Positions 34,911 to 50,158 are shown, numbered from the stretch's first letter. The stretch is DNA of 64,000 bases from Schlegelella_A sp965246805 (GCA_965246805.1 CBDFFO010000006.1:496001-560000); one strand, 5' to 3'. Numbers and translations are program-made. Notes: generated by a model not told the origin, from the sequence alone.

Positions 34911-37115
34911 ATGAACCCATATTCCATCAACCGGACCGTTCGCGCCAGCCGGGTTTCGATCGGCGTGGCCGCGGCCACGATGACGCTCGCCGCTTGCGGT
35001 GGCGGCAACAACGACCAGCCGCCGAACAGCGTGCCCGCAAACGTCACGCAGCAGAGCGTCGCGGTCTATTCGGCCACCGGCGTCGGTGCCGGCACCAGCG
35101 CCGCCACGCAGGACCTGTTGACCGCGGGCCTCGGCAAATCGGGCATCGCCGGCGCCGCCCCGGTCTACGTCGATCCGCTCAACCCGACCGCGCTCGAACT
35201 GCGCCGCAACGCGATCTACAGCAACTACCGCGGCCTGGTTGACTACACCGCCGGCGGCGGCTACGGCACGTTGTACGGCCCGAACGTCGACATCAACTAC
35301 GCCGCGACCGCGAGCGAAGGTCTGATCCCCGGCCGCGAGTACCTGGCGACACTGGACGACGGCAGCGGCAAGAAGCGCGTCGCGATCGCCGTGCAGATCC
35401 CCGACAGCTTCAACACCGCAGCGCCATGCATCGTGCTCGCCCCGTCGTCGGGTTCGCGCGGCGTCTACGGCTCGATCGGCACCGGCGCCGAGTGGGGCCT
35501 GAAGCACGGCTGCGCAGTGGCGCTTACCGATGCCGGCAAGGGCATGGGCCTCTACGACCTCACAGACGACAGCGTCAACAGGGTCGACGGCACCCGCGCC
35601 ACGCGCAGCGGGGCCGGCGCGCTCAACTTCTTCGCCGCCGACATCACCGAAGCGGCACGCACCGCGTACAACGCGCTCTTCCCGAACCGGCTCGCGCTGA
35701 AGCAGGTGCATTCGCAACTCAACCCCGAGAAGGATTGGGGCAACGACACGCTCGCCGCGGCGCGCTACGCGCTCTTCGCGCTCAACGACCGCTTTGGAAC
35801 CGCCGACAACACGCTGCCCTACAACGCAGGCAACACCATCGTCATCGCCGGTTCGGTCTCGAACGGCGGCGCAGCGGTGCTGCACGCGGCCGAGCAGGAC
35901 ACGACCGGTCTGATCGACGGCGTGGTCGCCGGCGAGCCGGTCACCGAAATGCCGACGACGAGCGGTTACGGCATCATGTTCGGCGGCACGGCGGTCGCGA
36001 CCTACGGCAAGACGCTCGCCGACTTCACGACCTACGGCAACCTCTACCAGCCGTGCGCCGCGCTCTCGGCGCCAGCGGCGATGACCGAGGTCTCGGTCTT
36101 CAACCCGGTGATTTCGGCCGCACAGACCACGCGTGCCACCAACCGCTGCGACGGCCTTGCCGCCAAGGGCCTGGTGACCGGCGCCGACACCGCCGCACGT
36201 TCGCTCGATGCGCTCAACAAGCTGCGCAACTACGGCTGGACGACCTTCAACGACCAGATGCACAACGCCCATTACCTGCTGGGCAACGGGCCGATCCTGT
36301 CGGCGATGTATCCGGTGATGTACGGCCGCTTCTCGGTGCTCGACAACGTCTGCAACACCAGCTTCGCGCAGGTCGACGCGACCGGCGCGGTGATTCCAAT
36401 CCTCGCGGCCTCGAAGGCGCAGAGCTACGCGATCGGCAACGGCACCGCCAACGGCTCGCCGGCCTCGGTGGTCTACAACGACTCGGTCGGCGGCGCGCGT
36501 TCATGGACCTTCGCGACCTCGGTCTCGACGGGCGTCGCCGATTTCGGGCTCGACAACGCGCTCTGCCAGCGCGCGCTCGTGACCGGCGTCGACGAAAACG
36601 GCGCCGCGCTCAGCGCGAGCGCGACCTCGACCCGGCCCACGCTCGCGCAAAGCAACGCGACGCGGGCCGGCATCGCCGAGGTGCTGCTGAACGGCAACCT
36701 GCAAGGCAAGCCGACGCTGATCGTCGCCGGCCGCAGCGATGCGCTCGTGCCGGTCAACAACAACGCACGCGCCTACGTCGCCTACAACAAGGTGAAGGAG
36801 GGCGGCGCCAGCAAGGTCGGCTACATCGAGGTCGTGAACGCGCAGCACTTCGACGGCTTCCTGCCGTTCAGCGGCTTCGACAACCGATACGTGCCGTTGC
36901 ACCTGTACTTTCTGCGCGCGATGGACTCGATGTACGCGAACCTCAAGTCGGGCACCGCGTTGCCGGCGAGCCAGGTCGTGCGGGCCACGCCGCGCGGCGG
37001 TGTGCCCGGCGCGGCGCCCGCGATCACCGCGGCCAACGTGCCGGCGGTGGTCACGGCACCGCTGGCGGCTGATGCGATCGGGTTCGCGGGCACGTCGATC
37101 TCGCTGCCGAACTGA
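34911..37115 (+). CDS. D-3-hydroxybutyrate oligomer hydrolase (secreted lipoprotein-type)
   Basis: A 734-residue hydrolase that cleaves 3-hydroxybutyrate dimers and oligomers to monomer, completing PHB breakdown. The N-terminus has a signal with lipobox LAAC (Cys29), followed by a GGGNN linker, indicating export and probable lipid anchoring. The conserved block CIVLAPSSGSRGVYGSIGTG and a serine in GSVSNGGAAVLHAA (likely nucleophile) place it in the OHB-hydrolase family, whose usual length (~700) it matches. A GGGGAGA site precedes the ATG. A PHB-depolymerase-like gene lies at 59331. Confidence 0.9.
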   Translation: MNPYSINRTVRASRVSIGVAAATMTLAACGGGNNDQPPNSVPANVTQQSVAVYSATGVGAGTSAATQDLLTAGLGKSGIAGAAPVYVDPLNPTALELRRNAIYSNYRGLVDYTAGGGYGTLYGPNVDINYAATASEGLIPGREYLATLDDGSGKKRVAIAVQIPDSFNTAAPCIVLAPSSGSRGVYGSIGTGAEWGLKHGCAVALTDAGKGMGLYDLTDDSVNRVDGTRATRSGAGALNFFAADITEAARTAYNALFPNRLALKQVHSQLNPEKDWGNDTLAAARYALFALNDRFGTADNTLPYNAGNTIVIAGSVSNGGAAVLHAAEQDTTGLIDGVVAGEPVTEMPTTSGYGIMFGGTAVATYGKTLADFTTYGNLYQPCAALSAPAAMTEVSVFNPVISAAQTTRATNRCDGLAAKGLVTGADTAARSLDALNKLRNYGWTTFNDQMHNAHYLLGNGPILSAMYPVMYGRFSVLDNVCNTSFAQVDATGAVIPILAASKAQSYAIGNGTANGSPASVVYNDSVGGARSWTFATSVSTGVADFGLDNALCQRALVTGVDENGAALSASATSTRPTLAQSNATRAGIAEVLLNGNLQGKPTLIVAGRSDALVPVNNNARAYVAYNKVKEGGASKVGYIEVVNAQHFDGFLPFSGFDNRYVPLHLYFLRAMDSMYANLKSGTALPASQVVRATPRGGVPGAAPAITAANVPAVVTAPLAADAIGFAGTSISLPN

Positions 37116-37126
37116 GCGGGGGTTCT

Positions 37127-37291
37127 TTTATCGACATGGTCGATTCTCGTTCCGTGACACTCCATCAAGTCGACGTCGGTCGCGCTGCTTCCCGCGAAGC
37201 GGAATACCAGGCGCCAATCGCCAGGGACCCAACCCGCCCACGAGCCATTCAGGCGACCCTTCAAGGCGTGCAACTTCCAGCCGGCAAATTC
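37127..37291 (-). pseudogene. RelE/HigB-type toxin remnant
   Basis: Fifty-five codons on the minus strand match the C-terminal half of a HigB/RelE toxin: GWKLHALKGRLNGSWAG, then GDWRLVFRF and DVDLMECH. The N-terminal half is missing, there is no stop at the usual position after the YH-like end, and no antitoxin follows. The rest of 37292-37488 contains nothing recognisable. Probably a decayed toxin-antitoxin locus. Confidence 0.65.
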
Positions 37292-37488
37292 AGCTGTTCC
37301 GGTCGGAGGACGAGAACCGGGCGCCGATTCATGGCGGCAGCATAAGTGACCTTGTGCGACGAGCCACATCGACGGCGGGGGTTCGTGCGCGCCCAACTGT
37401 CCTGCAACCGACCGACATTCGCATTGCGGAGCGCAGTCAGGACAAGCTTTGTGCCGTTCGTTCCGTCGCGACGCTGCTCATGGCGGGA

Positions 37489-37674
37489 TCAACGACGACA
37501 TCGACTGCGCCGCTCGACGTCGCGCGGGCCCGCAACGTATCCAAGCCAGGCCGTGGAGCCGACGACGAGAAGCACGACGTCCCGTCTTCCGAGCCAGCGG
37601 ACACCGCCTAGCCATACCGCCAGCAGGACCAGCACCGTGAAGCTCTCGAACAACACCGCGGTCGTGGTCATCAT
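37489..37674 (-). CDS. Small membrane protein
   Basis: A 61-residue protein with two hydrophobic stretches (VLLAVWLGGV; VVLLVVGSTAWLGYV) and a basic Arg-rich tail. I do not recognise the family. Its start overlaps the stop of the upstream membrane-protein gene by 4 bp, suggesting a translated cistron of the MarR-controlled operon. It may instead be the last part of a decayed longer gene. Confidence 0.4.
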   Translation of the reverse strand: MMTTTAVLFESFTVLVLLAVWLGGVRWLGRRDVVLLVVGSTAWLGYVAGPRDVERRSRCRR

Positions 37675-38270
37675 GACCGCGCAAGCTTCGAGATTTTGTT
37701 CAGCGCGATCACATGCGACGCGCCGGAGAGGCCCACCCCGAAGAGCGGGATCAGCGCCATTGGCAAGGTGGTGAGCAGCGTCATCCTCGGGTCTTGCATC
37801 AAAGTGAAACCAAGGCCGAGCGCGACGGCTGCGACGAAGTCGGCGAGGCCGAAACGGTGTATGCGCCGGTACAGCTCGATGCTAGGCTCGCGCCAGAGCA
37901 AGGTTGCGGCATAGCTGCCGGCGCACAGATCGCCGACACCGGCCACAACCCAGAACAATGGCGGCAGCTGGCCGCGCACGCCGTAGTAAAAGAAGACGAG
38001 TGCGGCAGGGATGCGCCAGACGTGCATCAGTGTCAAACGATGAAGGCCGATGACATCGACCTGGTGGCGCACCGCGGGGAACGCGAAATGGAGTGCCACC
38101 GGAATGGCGATGCCCAGTGCGACGAGCAATGCGAAGGCTGGCATCAAGCGCATGCCGATTTCGGCGAGGGCGCCGCTGAGCGAAGCCCAGACGACGGTGG
38201 CGAACCAAAGGCCGACAGCGCTCCACAGCGCACGCGGGGAGTGGGGCGGGCGCGAGGTCGAACGGGTCAT
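37671..38270 (-). CDS. Integral membrane protein of unknown function under MarR control
   Basis: A 199-residue protein with five to six hydrophobic segments (for example LWFATVVWASLSGALAEIG and FALLVALGIAIPVALHF) and no recognised domain. An AAGGAGA site lies close before the ATG. The promoter region contains the palindrome GTTGATATCAAC at 38301, identical to the one in the marR promoter, so expression is very probably controlled by that regulator. Downstream is a 61-residue membrane protein. Role unknown. Confidence 0.75.
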   Translation of the reverse strand: MTRSTSRPPHSPRALWSAVGLWFATVVWASLSGALAEIGMRLMPAFALLVALGIAIPVALHFAFPAVRHQVDVIGLHRLTLMHVWRIPAALVFFYYGVRGQLPPLFWVVAGVGDLCAGSYAATLLWREPSIELYRRIHRFGLADFVAAVALGLGFTLMQDPRMTLLTTLPMALIPLFGVGLSGASHVIALNKISKLARS

Positions 38271-38300
38271 GGCATCTCCTTGAAGAACGATCCCGAGAGA

Positions 38301-38312
38301 GTTGATATCAAC
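38301..38312. promoter_or_regulatory. MarR operator copy 2
   Basis: A perfect 12-bp palindrome GTTGATATCAAC, followed by GTT as in the copy at 38799 (GTA). On the minus strand a TTGTCA lies upstream at -35-like spacing for the membrane-protein gene; the -10 is weak (TCTCTC). Same orientation and relative placement as in the marR promoter. Confidence 0.75.
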
Positions 38313-38349
38313 GTTCTTGACAACAAAAGGGAATCGGCAAGCGAATCGG

Positions 38350-38787
38350 TCAACCGAGCGCGGTGAGATGACGATGCATGCGCGTCAACTCGGCAGCGGG
38401 CATCGCCGCGCCGGCGTCCGACTGAACCTGCTGCCAGAGAGGCATCGCTTTGCTAAGCAATGCGTTCCCCCGTGTCGTGAGCCGGGCGTCCCGGACGCGC
38501 AAGTCTGCAGTCGACACGCTGACGTCGACGAGGATGCGCCGTTGCAGCGGCTTGAGGGCCGCGGTCACCGTGGTGCGGTCCATCGCCAGATGGTCGGCGA
38601 GTGCCTGCATGCCCACAGGCTGCATTCCGGCAATGGCCGTCAGCATCGAGAACTGGCCGCTTGTCAGGCCGACAGGACGCAGCGCTTCGTCGAATCGACG
38701 AGCCACTGCGCGTGCCGCCCTTCGCAACCCGAGGCAAAGGCACGTCGCTGAAACGGCGTGGGGCTCGAGTGGAAACTGCGTGGCCAT
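38350..38787 (-). CDS. MarR-family transcriptional regulator
   Basis: A 145-residue winged-helix repressor: helix-turn-helix around GLTSGQFSMLTAIAG and MQALADHLAMDRTTVTAAL, wing DVSVSTADLRVRDARLT. It is flanked by a DHA2-type efflux pump gene on the other strand and a membrane-protein operon downstream, a typical drug- or solvent-response layout. Two identical palindromes (38301 and 38799) are its likely operators. The start codon sits about six bases after a good -10 box, so the transcript may be leaderless. Confidence 0.88.
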   Translation of the reverse strand: MATQFPLEPHAVSATCLCLGLRRAARAVARRFDEALRPVGLTSGQFSMLTAIAGMQPVGMQALADHLAMDRTTVTAALKPLQRRILVDVSVSTADLRVRDARLTTRGNALLSKAMPLWQQVQSDAGAAMPAAELTRMHRHLTALG

Positions 38788-38792
38788 GGCCG

Positions 38793-38822
38793 ACTATAGT
38801 TGATATCAACGTAATCTGCCAA
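38793..38822 (-). promoter_or_regulatory. marR promoter with embedded operator
   Basis: On the minus strand: -35 TTGGCA (38822-38817), an 18-bp spacer, and -10 TATAGT (38798-38793). The perfect palindrome GTTGATATCAAC (38799-38810) fills the spacer directly against the -10 box, so bound repressor would block RNA polymerase. The predicted transcription start coincides with the marR ATG. Confidence 0.75.
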
Positions 38823-38962
38823 TCCGAATTTTCAAAGTGGAGAATTCGGACCGACGGAACCCGTTCCCACGGCGTCATCGTTCATAGTCGAGGCACGGAC
38901 AGCTCGCCGCCTGCCCCGGTCGGCAGCCTTCGCGCACCGCCTGAACTCGACGCAGCCCGCAC

Positions 38963-40408
38963 ATGACCACTGTCGCCCTGTCCTCATCACACCGCTGGAT
39001 CGCCCTCGGCGTGGTCTGCCTCGGCACTTTGATGGTGGTGCTCGATGTCACCATCGTCAACGTCGCGCTGCCGTCGATCCGCACCGACCTCGGCTTCACC
39101 GAGACCACGCTGGTCTGGGTCGTCAACGCCTACCTGCTCACGTGCGGCGGCTTCCTGCTGCTCGGCGGCCGCCTCGGTGACCTGTACGGCCATCGACGCG
39201 TGTTCATGATCGGCATCGTGCTGTTCACGGTCGCGTCGGCCGCGTGCGGGCTCTCGACGGCGCAGGTGCCGCTCGTGGTCGCGCGCGCGGTGCAGGGCAT
39301 CGGGGGCGCGATCGTCGATGCGGTCGCGCTCGCGATCGTGATGAACCTGTTCGTCGAAGACGGCGACCGCGCCAAGGCGATGGGCGTGTACGGCTTCGTG
39401 TGCGCGGGCGGCGGCTCGATCGGCGTGCTGCTCGGCGGCGTGCTCACCGACGCCTACAACTGGCACTGGATCTTCCTGGTCAACCTGCCGATCGGCCTGG
39501 TGGTGTTGGGCCTCAGCATTGCGCTGTTGCCGAAGTCCGCCGCGGGCGCCGTGCGCATGCCGCTCGACGTGTTCGGCACCATCACGATCACCGCGGCGCT
39601 GATGCTCGCCGTCTACGCGATCGTCAACGGCAACCAGGCTGGTTGGGCCTCGACGCAGACGCTCGCCCTGTTGGCCGCGGCCGCGGTGCTGCTCGCGCTC
39701 TTCATCGCGATCGAAGCCGAAGTCGCGGCGCCGTTGATGCCGCTCCATCTGTTCCGCTCCACCACGCTCAACGCCGCCAATGCAATCGCCGTGTTGTGGT
39801 CAGCGGCGATGTTCGCGTGGTTCTTCCTATCGGCCCTCTACCTGCAACGCGTGCTCGGCTACAGCGCGATGCAGGTCGGCCTCGCGTTCCTGCCGTCGAA
39901 CATTGTCATGGCCGCGTGCTCGCTCGGCCTATCGGCGCGCGTGGTGCTTCGCTTCGGCCTGCGCGCACCGCTCGCCGGCGGCCTTGGTTGCGCGGCGCTC
40001 GGTCTCGGGCTGTTCGCGCTCGCGCCGCTCGACGGCACGCTCTGGTTGCACGTGCTGCCCGGCATGCTGCTGCTCGGCCTGGGCGCCGGCATCGCGTTCA
40101 ATCCTTTGCTACTCGCCGCGATGAGTGACGTCAGCGAAAGCGAATCGGGGCTCGCGTCGGGCATCGTCAATACCTCGTTCATGATGGGCGGCGCGCTCGG
40201 CCTCGCGGTGCTCGCGAGCCTCGCCGCCGCGAACACCGGTGCCGGCACGGGCGGTGCCGATGCCGCGTTTTCGCCCGCAGCGCTGCTGCGCGGCTACCAG
40301 CTCGCGTTCTGGGTCGGCGCGGCGTTCGCTGGCATCGCGGCGTTGCTCGGGCTGGTGTTTCTGCCTGCACGCGCCGCGCCCGTCGAAGGCCGGCCCGCTC
40401 ACGCATGA
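38963..40408 (+). CDS. DHA2-family (EmrB/QacA-type) MFS efflux transporter
   Basis: A 481-residue drug:H+ antiporter with 14 predicted membrane segments. Motifs: VLDVTIVNVALPSI (motif D1), LGGRLGDLYGHRRVF (motif A) and GAIVDAVALAIVMNLF. It is divergent from marR across a 175-bp region containing the operator at 38799, so it is probably derepressed with it. The stop overlaps the GNAT gene by 4 bp, and a second DHA2 pump follows, suggesting a resistance operon. Substrates unknown. Confidence 0.9.
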   Translation: MTTVALSSSHRWIALGVVCLGTLMVVLDVTIVNVALPSIRTDLGFTETTLVWVVNAYLLTCGGFLLLGGRLGDLYGHRRVFMIGIVLFTVASAACGLSTAQVPLVVARAVQGIGGAIVDAVALAIVMNLFVEDGDRAKAMGVYGFVCAGGGSIGVLLGGVLTDAYNWHWIFLVNLPIGLVVLGLSIALLPKSAAGAVRMPLDVFGTITITAALMLAVYAIVNGNQAGWASTQTLALLAAAAVLLALFIAIEAEVAAPLMPLHLFRSTTLNAANAIAVLWSAAMFAWFFLSALYLQRVLGYSAMQVGLAFLPSNIVMAACSLGLSARVVLRFGLRAPLAGGLGCAALGLGLFALAPLDGTLWLHVLPGMLLLGLGAGIAFNPLLLAAMSDVSESESGLASGIVNTSFMMGGALGLAVLASLAAANTGAGTGGADAAFSPAALLRGYQLAFWVGAAFAGIAALLGLVFLPARAAPVEGRPAHA

Positions 40409-40989
40409 GCCTGTCGATGAACGACATCACGATCCGCCGGCTCGCCACCGTCACGCCCGCCCAGGTGCAGGCGCTCGTCGACGTGCTGCACGACATCGTC
40501 GACGGCAACGACTCGGTCGGCTTCATGCAGCCGTTCGACGAAGCCGAGGCGCTCGCGTTCTGGCGTCGCGTGGCCGATGGCGTCGCGCGCGGCGCACGCG
40601 CTCTGCTGGTGGCCGAAGATGTGAGCGGCATCGTCGGCACCGTGCAGCTCGTGCTCGAGCAGCCCGCCAACCAGCCGCACCGCGCCGACGTGTCGAAGAT
40701 GCTGGTGCTGCGGCGCGTGCGCAGGCGCGGCATCGGCGCCTCGTTGATGTCTGCGCTGGAAAGCGTCGCGCGCGAGCAAGGCAAGACCGTGCTTGTGCTC
40801 GACACCGCAAGCGCCGACGCCGAGCGCGTGTACACGCAGCTGGGGTGGCAGCTGGTGGGCATGGTGCCGAGGTTCGCGCTGTTTCCTGATGGGTCTTATT
40901 GCTCGACGAGTTTTTTCTATCGCGAGCTGGCGACTCGCCCTCGCCCCAGCCCTCTCCCGGTGGGAGAGGAAGCCGTGCGAGCGTCATGA
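40405..40989 (+). CDS. GNAT-family N-acetyltransferase with a repeat-derived tail
   Basis: A 194-residue acetyltransferase. The acetyl-CoA-binding motif lies in MLVLRRVRRRGIGASLMSAL (RxxGxG/A form), and the C-terminal part has VYTQLGWQLVG. It is encoded between two efflux pumps with 4-bp overlaps on both sides, so an antibiotic or polyamine modifying role is plausible (inference). The last ~17 residues (RPRPSPLPVGEEAVRAS) come from a REP palindrome at 40938, which has extended the protein while keeping the coupled stop. Confidence 0.88.
   Translation: MSLSMNDITIRRLATVTPAQVQALVDVLHDIVDGNDSVGFMQPFDEAEALAFWRRVADGVARGARALLVAEDVSGIVGTVQLVLEQPANQPHRADVSKMLVLRRVRRRGIGASLMSALESVAREQGKTVLVLDTASADAERVYTQLGWQLVGMVPRFALFPDGSYCSTSFFYRELATRPRPSPLPVGEEAVRAS
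40938..40974. repeat. REP element in the GNAT gene 3' end
   Basis: A single palindrome of the CCCTCTCCC family: CCCTCGCCCCAGCCCTCTCC then GGTGGGAGAGG. It is read in frame as the C-terminal tail of the acetyltransferase, 12 bases before the start of the next gene. Confidence 0.8.
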
Positions 40990-42386
40990 CGAAGACGGGG
41001 GCTGCGCCTGCGGGCGCCGCGCACCCGCGCTGGGTGCTGGTTGCGGCCATCGTCGCGTCGAGCATGTCGTTCGTCGACGGCACGCTCGTCAACGTCGCGT
41101 TGCCGGCGATCCAGGAGGAGCTGCACGGCTCGCTCGCCGACATGCAGTGGGTGGTCGAGGCGTACGCGCTGCTGCTCGCGTCGTTGCTGCTGGTCGGCGG
41201 TTCGCTCGGCGATCACTTCGGGCGCCGTCTCGTGTTCATGATCGGTGTCGTGGTGTTCACGCTCGCGTCGGTCGGCTGTGCGCTCGCACCGGGCATCGAA
41301 TGGCTGGTTGCGGCGCGAGCCGTGCAGGGCATCGGCGCGGCTCTGCTCACGCCGGGCAGCCTCGCACTCATCAGCGCCGCGTATCCCGCGAAGACGCGTG
41401 GTGCGGCGATCGGCACGTGGTCGGGCTGGAGCGCGATGTCGGCGGCCATCGGGCCCGTGATCGGCGGCGCACTCGTCGACCACGCGTCGTGGCGCTGGGC
41501 CTTTCTGATCAATGTGCCGGCCGGCATCGCAGTGCTGGCGATCGCGTGGTGGCGCGTGCCCGAGAGCCGCAACCGCAGCGATCACGGCCGGGTCGACGTG
41601 TGGGGCGCGGGGCTCGCCACGTCGGCGCTCGGCGGCCTCGTCTACGCGCTCATCGAAGCGCCGACGCGCGGCTGGGGCGCGGCCGACGTCATCGCCGCGC
41701 TCGCCGTCGGCGCGGTCGCGAGTGTCGCGTTCATCGCGGTCGAGAGGCGCGTCGCCGCGCCGATGTTGCCGCTCGCACTTTTCAAGATCCGCAACTTCAG
41801 CGCGGCCAACGTGCTCACGCTCTTCCTCTACGCGGCGCTCGGCGGCAGCCTGTTCTACCTGCCGCTCGAACTGATCCAGGTCCACCACTATTCCGCAACG
41901 GCAGCCGGCGGCGCCCTCGCGCCGTTCGTGGTGTTGATGTTCACGTTGTCGGGCTGGGCTGGCCGACTGGTCGATCGCTTCGGCCCGCGCGGGCCGCTCA
42001 CGATCGGCCCCGCGATCGCCGCGATCGGCTTCGCTCTCTTCGCGTGGCTGGGCGCGAACGAGAGCTACTGGATCGGCTTCCTGCCCGCGGTGCTGGTGCT
42101 CGGTTTCGGCATGACCATCACCGTCGCGCCGCTCACCACGACCGTGATGAACGCGGTCTCGCAGAACCTGTCGGGCGTGGCGTCGGGGGTCAACAATGCG
42201 GTGTCGCGCGCTGCCGGCTTGCTCGCGGTGGCTTTGTTCGGCGTCGTCGTGTCGTCGGCCGGTTCGATCGCGCTCGGCTTCCGCTGGGTGATGGCGTTGA
42301 GCGCGATGCTGGCGCTGCTCAGCGCGATCAGCGCGTGGCTGTGGGTCGAAACGGTGAAGCCGAAAGCGAAGGCCCGCGCGGCCTGA
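40986..42386 (+). CDS. DHA2-family MFS efflux transporter
   Basis: A 466-residue 14-segment MFS antiporter: SFVDGTLVNVALPAIQEEL (motif D1), VGGSLGDHFGRRLVF (motif A), QGIGAALLTPGSLALI (motif C-like). It overlaps the GNAT stop by 4 bp. A different subfamily from the pump at 38963 (longer TM11-14 similarity to actinorhodin/methylenomycin-type exporters), so not a recent duplication. It is the third gene of the presumed MarR-linked resistance operon and is convergent with the desaturase gene. Confidence 0.9.
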   Translation: MTKTGAAPAGAAHPRWVLVAAIVASSMSFVDGTLVNVALPAIQEELHGSLADMQWVVEAYALLLASLLLVGGSLGDHFGRRLVFMIGVVVFTLASVGCALAPGIEWLVAARAVQGIGAALLTPGSLALISAAYPAKTRGAAIGTWSGWSAMSAAIGPVIGGALVDHASWRWAFLINVPAGIAVLAIAWWRVPESRNRSDHGRVDVWGAGLATSALGGLVYALIEAPTRGWGAADVIAALAVGAVASVAFIAVERRVAAPMLPLALFKIRNFSAANVLTLFLYAALGGSLFYLPLELIQVHHYSATAAGGALAPFVVLMFTLSGWAGRLVDRFGPRGPLTIGPAIAAIGFALFAWLGANESYWIGFLPAVLVLGFGMTITVAPLTTTVMNAVSQNLSGVASGVNNAVSRAAGLLAVALFGVVVSSAGSIALGFRWVMALSAMLALLSAISAWLWVETVKPKAKARAA

Positions 42387-42416
42387 TGCGCCGGCCTGCC
42401 GCGGCGGCGCATGCGA

Positions 42417-43010
42417 TCAATGCGATGCGCTAGCCTCGCCGGCCGGGTTCACCGCAACGCGCGTCTGGGCCTTGCCGGTGCCGAACACCGAGTCCCAGAA
42501 TGAACTGGTGACGCCGAAGCAGCCTGGGCCCTTCGCGTGGTGGTGCATCGCGTGCCAGCGCTTGCGGCGGCGCGACCATTCGTTGTCGGCGCGCCAGTGG
42601 TGCGTGGCGTGGTGGGCAACGGCATACATCAGATAGCCGGCAAGCACGCCGAGCGTGATGGCACACGCGAACCACGGCCCCGCCAGCGCGAGAGCCGGCA
42701 GGAACACAAGCACCGCGACGAGTGACGCGCTGAACGCGGTGGGCGAGCATATCAATGCCGTTGGCCGGTCGTGGTGCTCGGCATGCCAGCTGCGGAACGG
42801 CTCGAGGCCGTGCAGCACGAAGCGGTGCAACGCGTACTCGATGAGGGTCCACAGTGCGAAGCCGGCCAGCACCACCGCGGTGAGCTCCCAGCGCAGGCCT
42901 TGCGGGCTGCGCCACGCGATCAGCCCACCGAGACCGGCGACCAGCGTGCCGTAGAAAGCGAAGTCGGCGCGGTATGCAGTCTTGCTGTGCTCGAGCGCCA
43001 TCAAACCCAT
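42417..43010 (-). CDS. Sterol desaturase/fatty acid hydroxylase family protein
   Basis: A 197-residue membrane di-iron enzyme. Histidine clusters in order: HRFVLHG, HAEHH, HHATHH and HAMHHHAKG, the eight-histidine signature. Hydrophobic segments flank them. It could hydroxylate or desaturate a lipid or carotenoid; substrate not determinable. The ATG at 43010 is preceded on the minus strand by an AAGGA-like site. It ends 30 bp from the convergent efflux gene. Confidence 0.88.
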   Translation of the reverse strand: MGLMALEHSKTAYRADFAFYGTLVAGLGGLIAWRSPQGLRWELTAVVLAGFALWTLIEYALHRFVLHGLEPFRSWHAEHHDRPTALICSPTAFSASLVAVLVFLPALALAGPWFACAITLGVLAGYLMYAVAHHATHHWRADNEWSRRRKRWHAMHHHAKGPGCFGVTSSFWDSVFGTGKAQTRVAVNPAGEASASH

Positions 43011-43179
43011 GTGAACTGTCCTTGTTGCATCCGGCGAGCTTAAGGCACGTCAATTGCAAGAGCCGCGCCATCGAACGGGGCTCATCGAGCGTGCCGAGCG
43101 GTGCGCGTCGCGGTGCGCGCGCAGGGGCGAGGGGACTGTTGCCGGCAATGCCCGGCCCACCCGCCGCTGCCGAAGGTCT

Positions 43180-43650
43180 TCAGCGCCTGGCGGCGTCCGG
43201 CATCGGCGCGTTGCGGCACACGTGATCGATCACCCCGCCGCGGATCGTGCGCGAGGGGGCATCGCCCCACCGCAGCAGCGTGTCGTCGAATTGATAGCTG
43301 CCGACCGCGTCGAACCCGCCGGCATCGGCGTAGCGCGTGCCTTCGACGATCGCGAAGCTCTGCGTGCTGCAGTTCGAAATCTGCACTTGGCGCTCGAGCC
43401 GGTACGTCTTCGCGCCGTGGGTGTCGGGCACCTCGATCGGCTGGACCCAGCGCCATTCGAGGTTCGCGCGCACCTCGTTGCCGTTGCGTTTCATCGAGTT
43501 GCGATCGACCCAGACCGAGACCTTGCCGGAGTCGCCGGTCATCTCCCATTTCGGCGCTGCGCTCGCGAGCATCGGTGCGGCGAGCGCGAAGGCCGCGAGC
43601 CACCGCGACGACGCGGTGCGAGAGATGCGGTGGTGCAAGGATGTACTCAT
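43180..43650 (-). CDS. Small exported protein (surface-adhesin-E-like)
   Basis: A 156-residue protein with an N-terminal signal peptide (cleavage near LASAAPKW). The mature part resembles small betaproteobacterial proteins with the pattern VWVDRNSMKRNGNEV, RLERQVQISNCSTQSFAI and YADAGGFDAV, annotated as surface-adhesin protein E-like. Role unknown; probably periplasmic. It is divergent from uvrA with 229 bp between starts. Confidence 0.7.
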   Translation of the reverse strand: MSTSLHHRISRTASSRWLAAFALAAPMLASAAPKWEMTGDSGKVSVWVDRNSMKRNGNEVRANLEWRWVQPIEVPDTHGAKTYRLERQVQISNCSTQSFAIVEGTRYADAGGFDAVGSYQFDDTLLRWGDAPSRTIRGGVIDHVCRNAPMPDAARR

Positions 43651-43879
43651 CGCGGCCCGGTGTGGAGAACTCTGTGGTGACAGTGCGATGAGATCACGAA
43701 TCGCGCGGCATCGACGTGTCGAACGGTGAGCTCGCGTGTCCGGCGCCCGTGCCGCGCCGGCTCCCGAAGCCGCACTGAACAGAAGGCCGCGTCGGCGGCG
43801 GGACATCGCGCGCGCATCGCATGCCGCCCTACCCCCGTCCCTAGAATGCTCCGCTCCCTCTTCGCCAGGTGCCTCCTGC

Positions 43880-50158
<6,279 letters not shown>

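Noticed and set aside
43040..43056. Half-site ACGTCAA resembling a LiuR operator upstream of the desaturase gene
   Set aside because: Only one arm matches; the other half does not resemble TTNACG, so it is likely chance.
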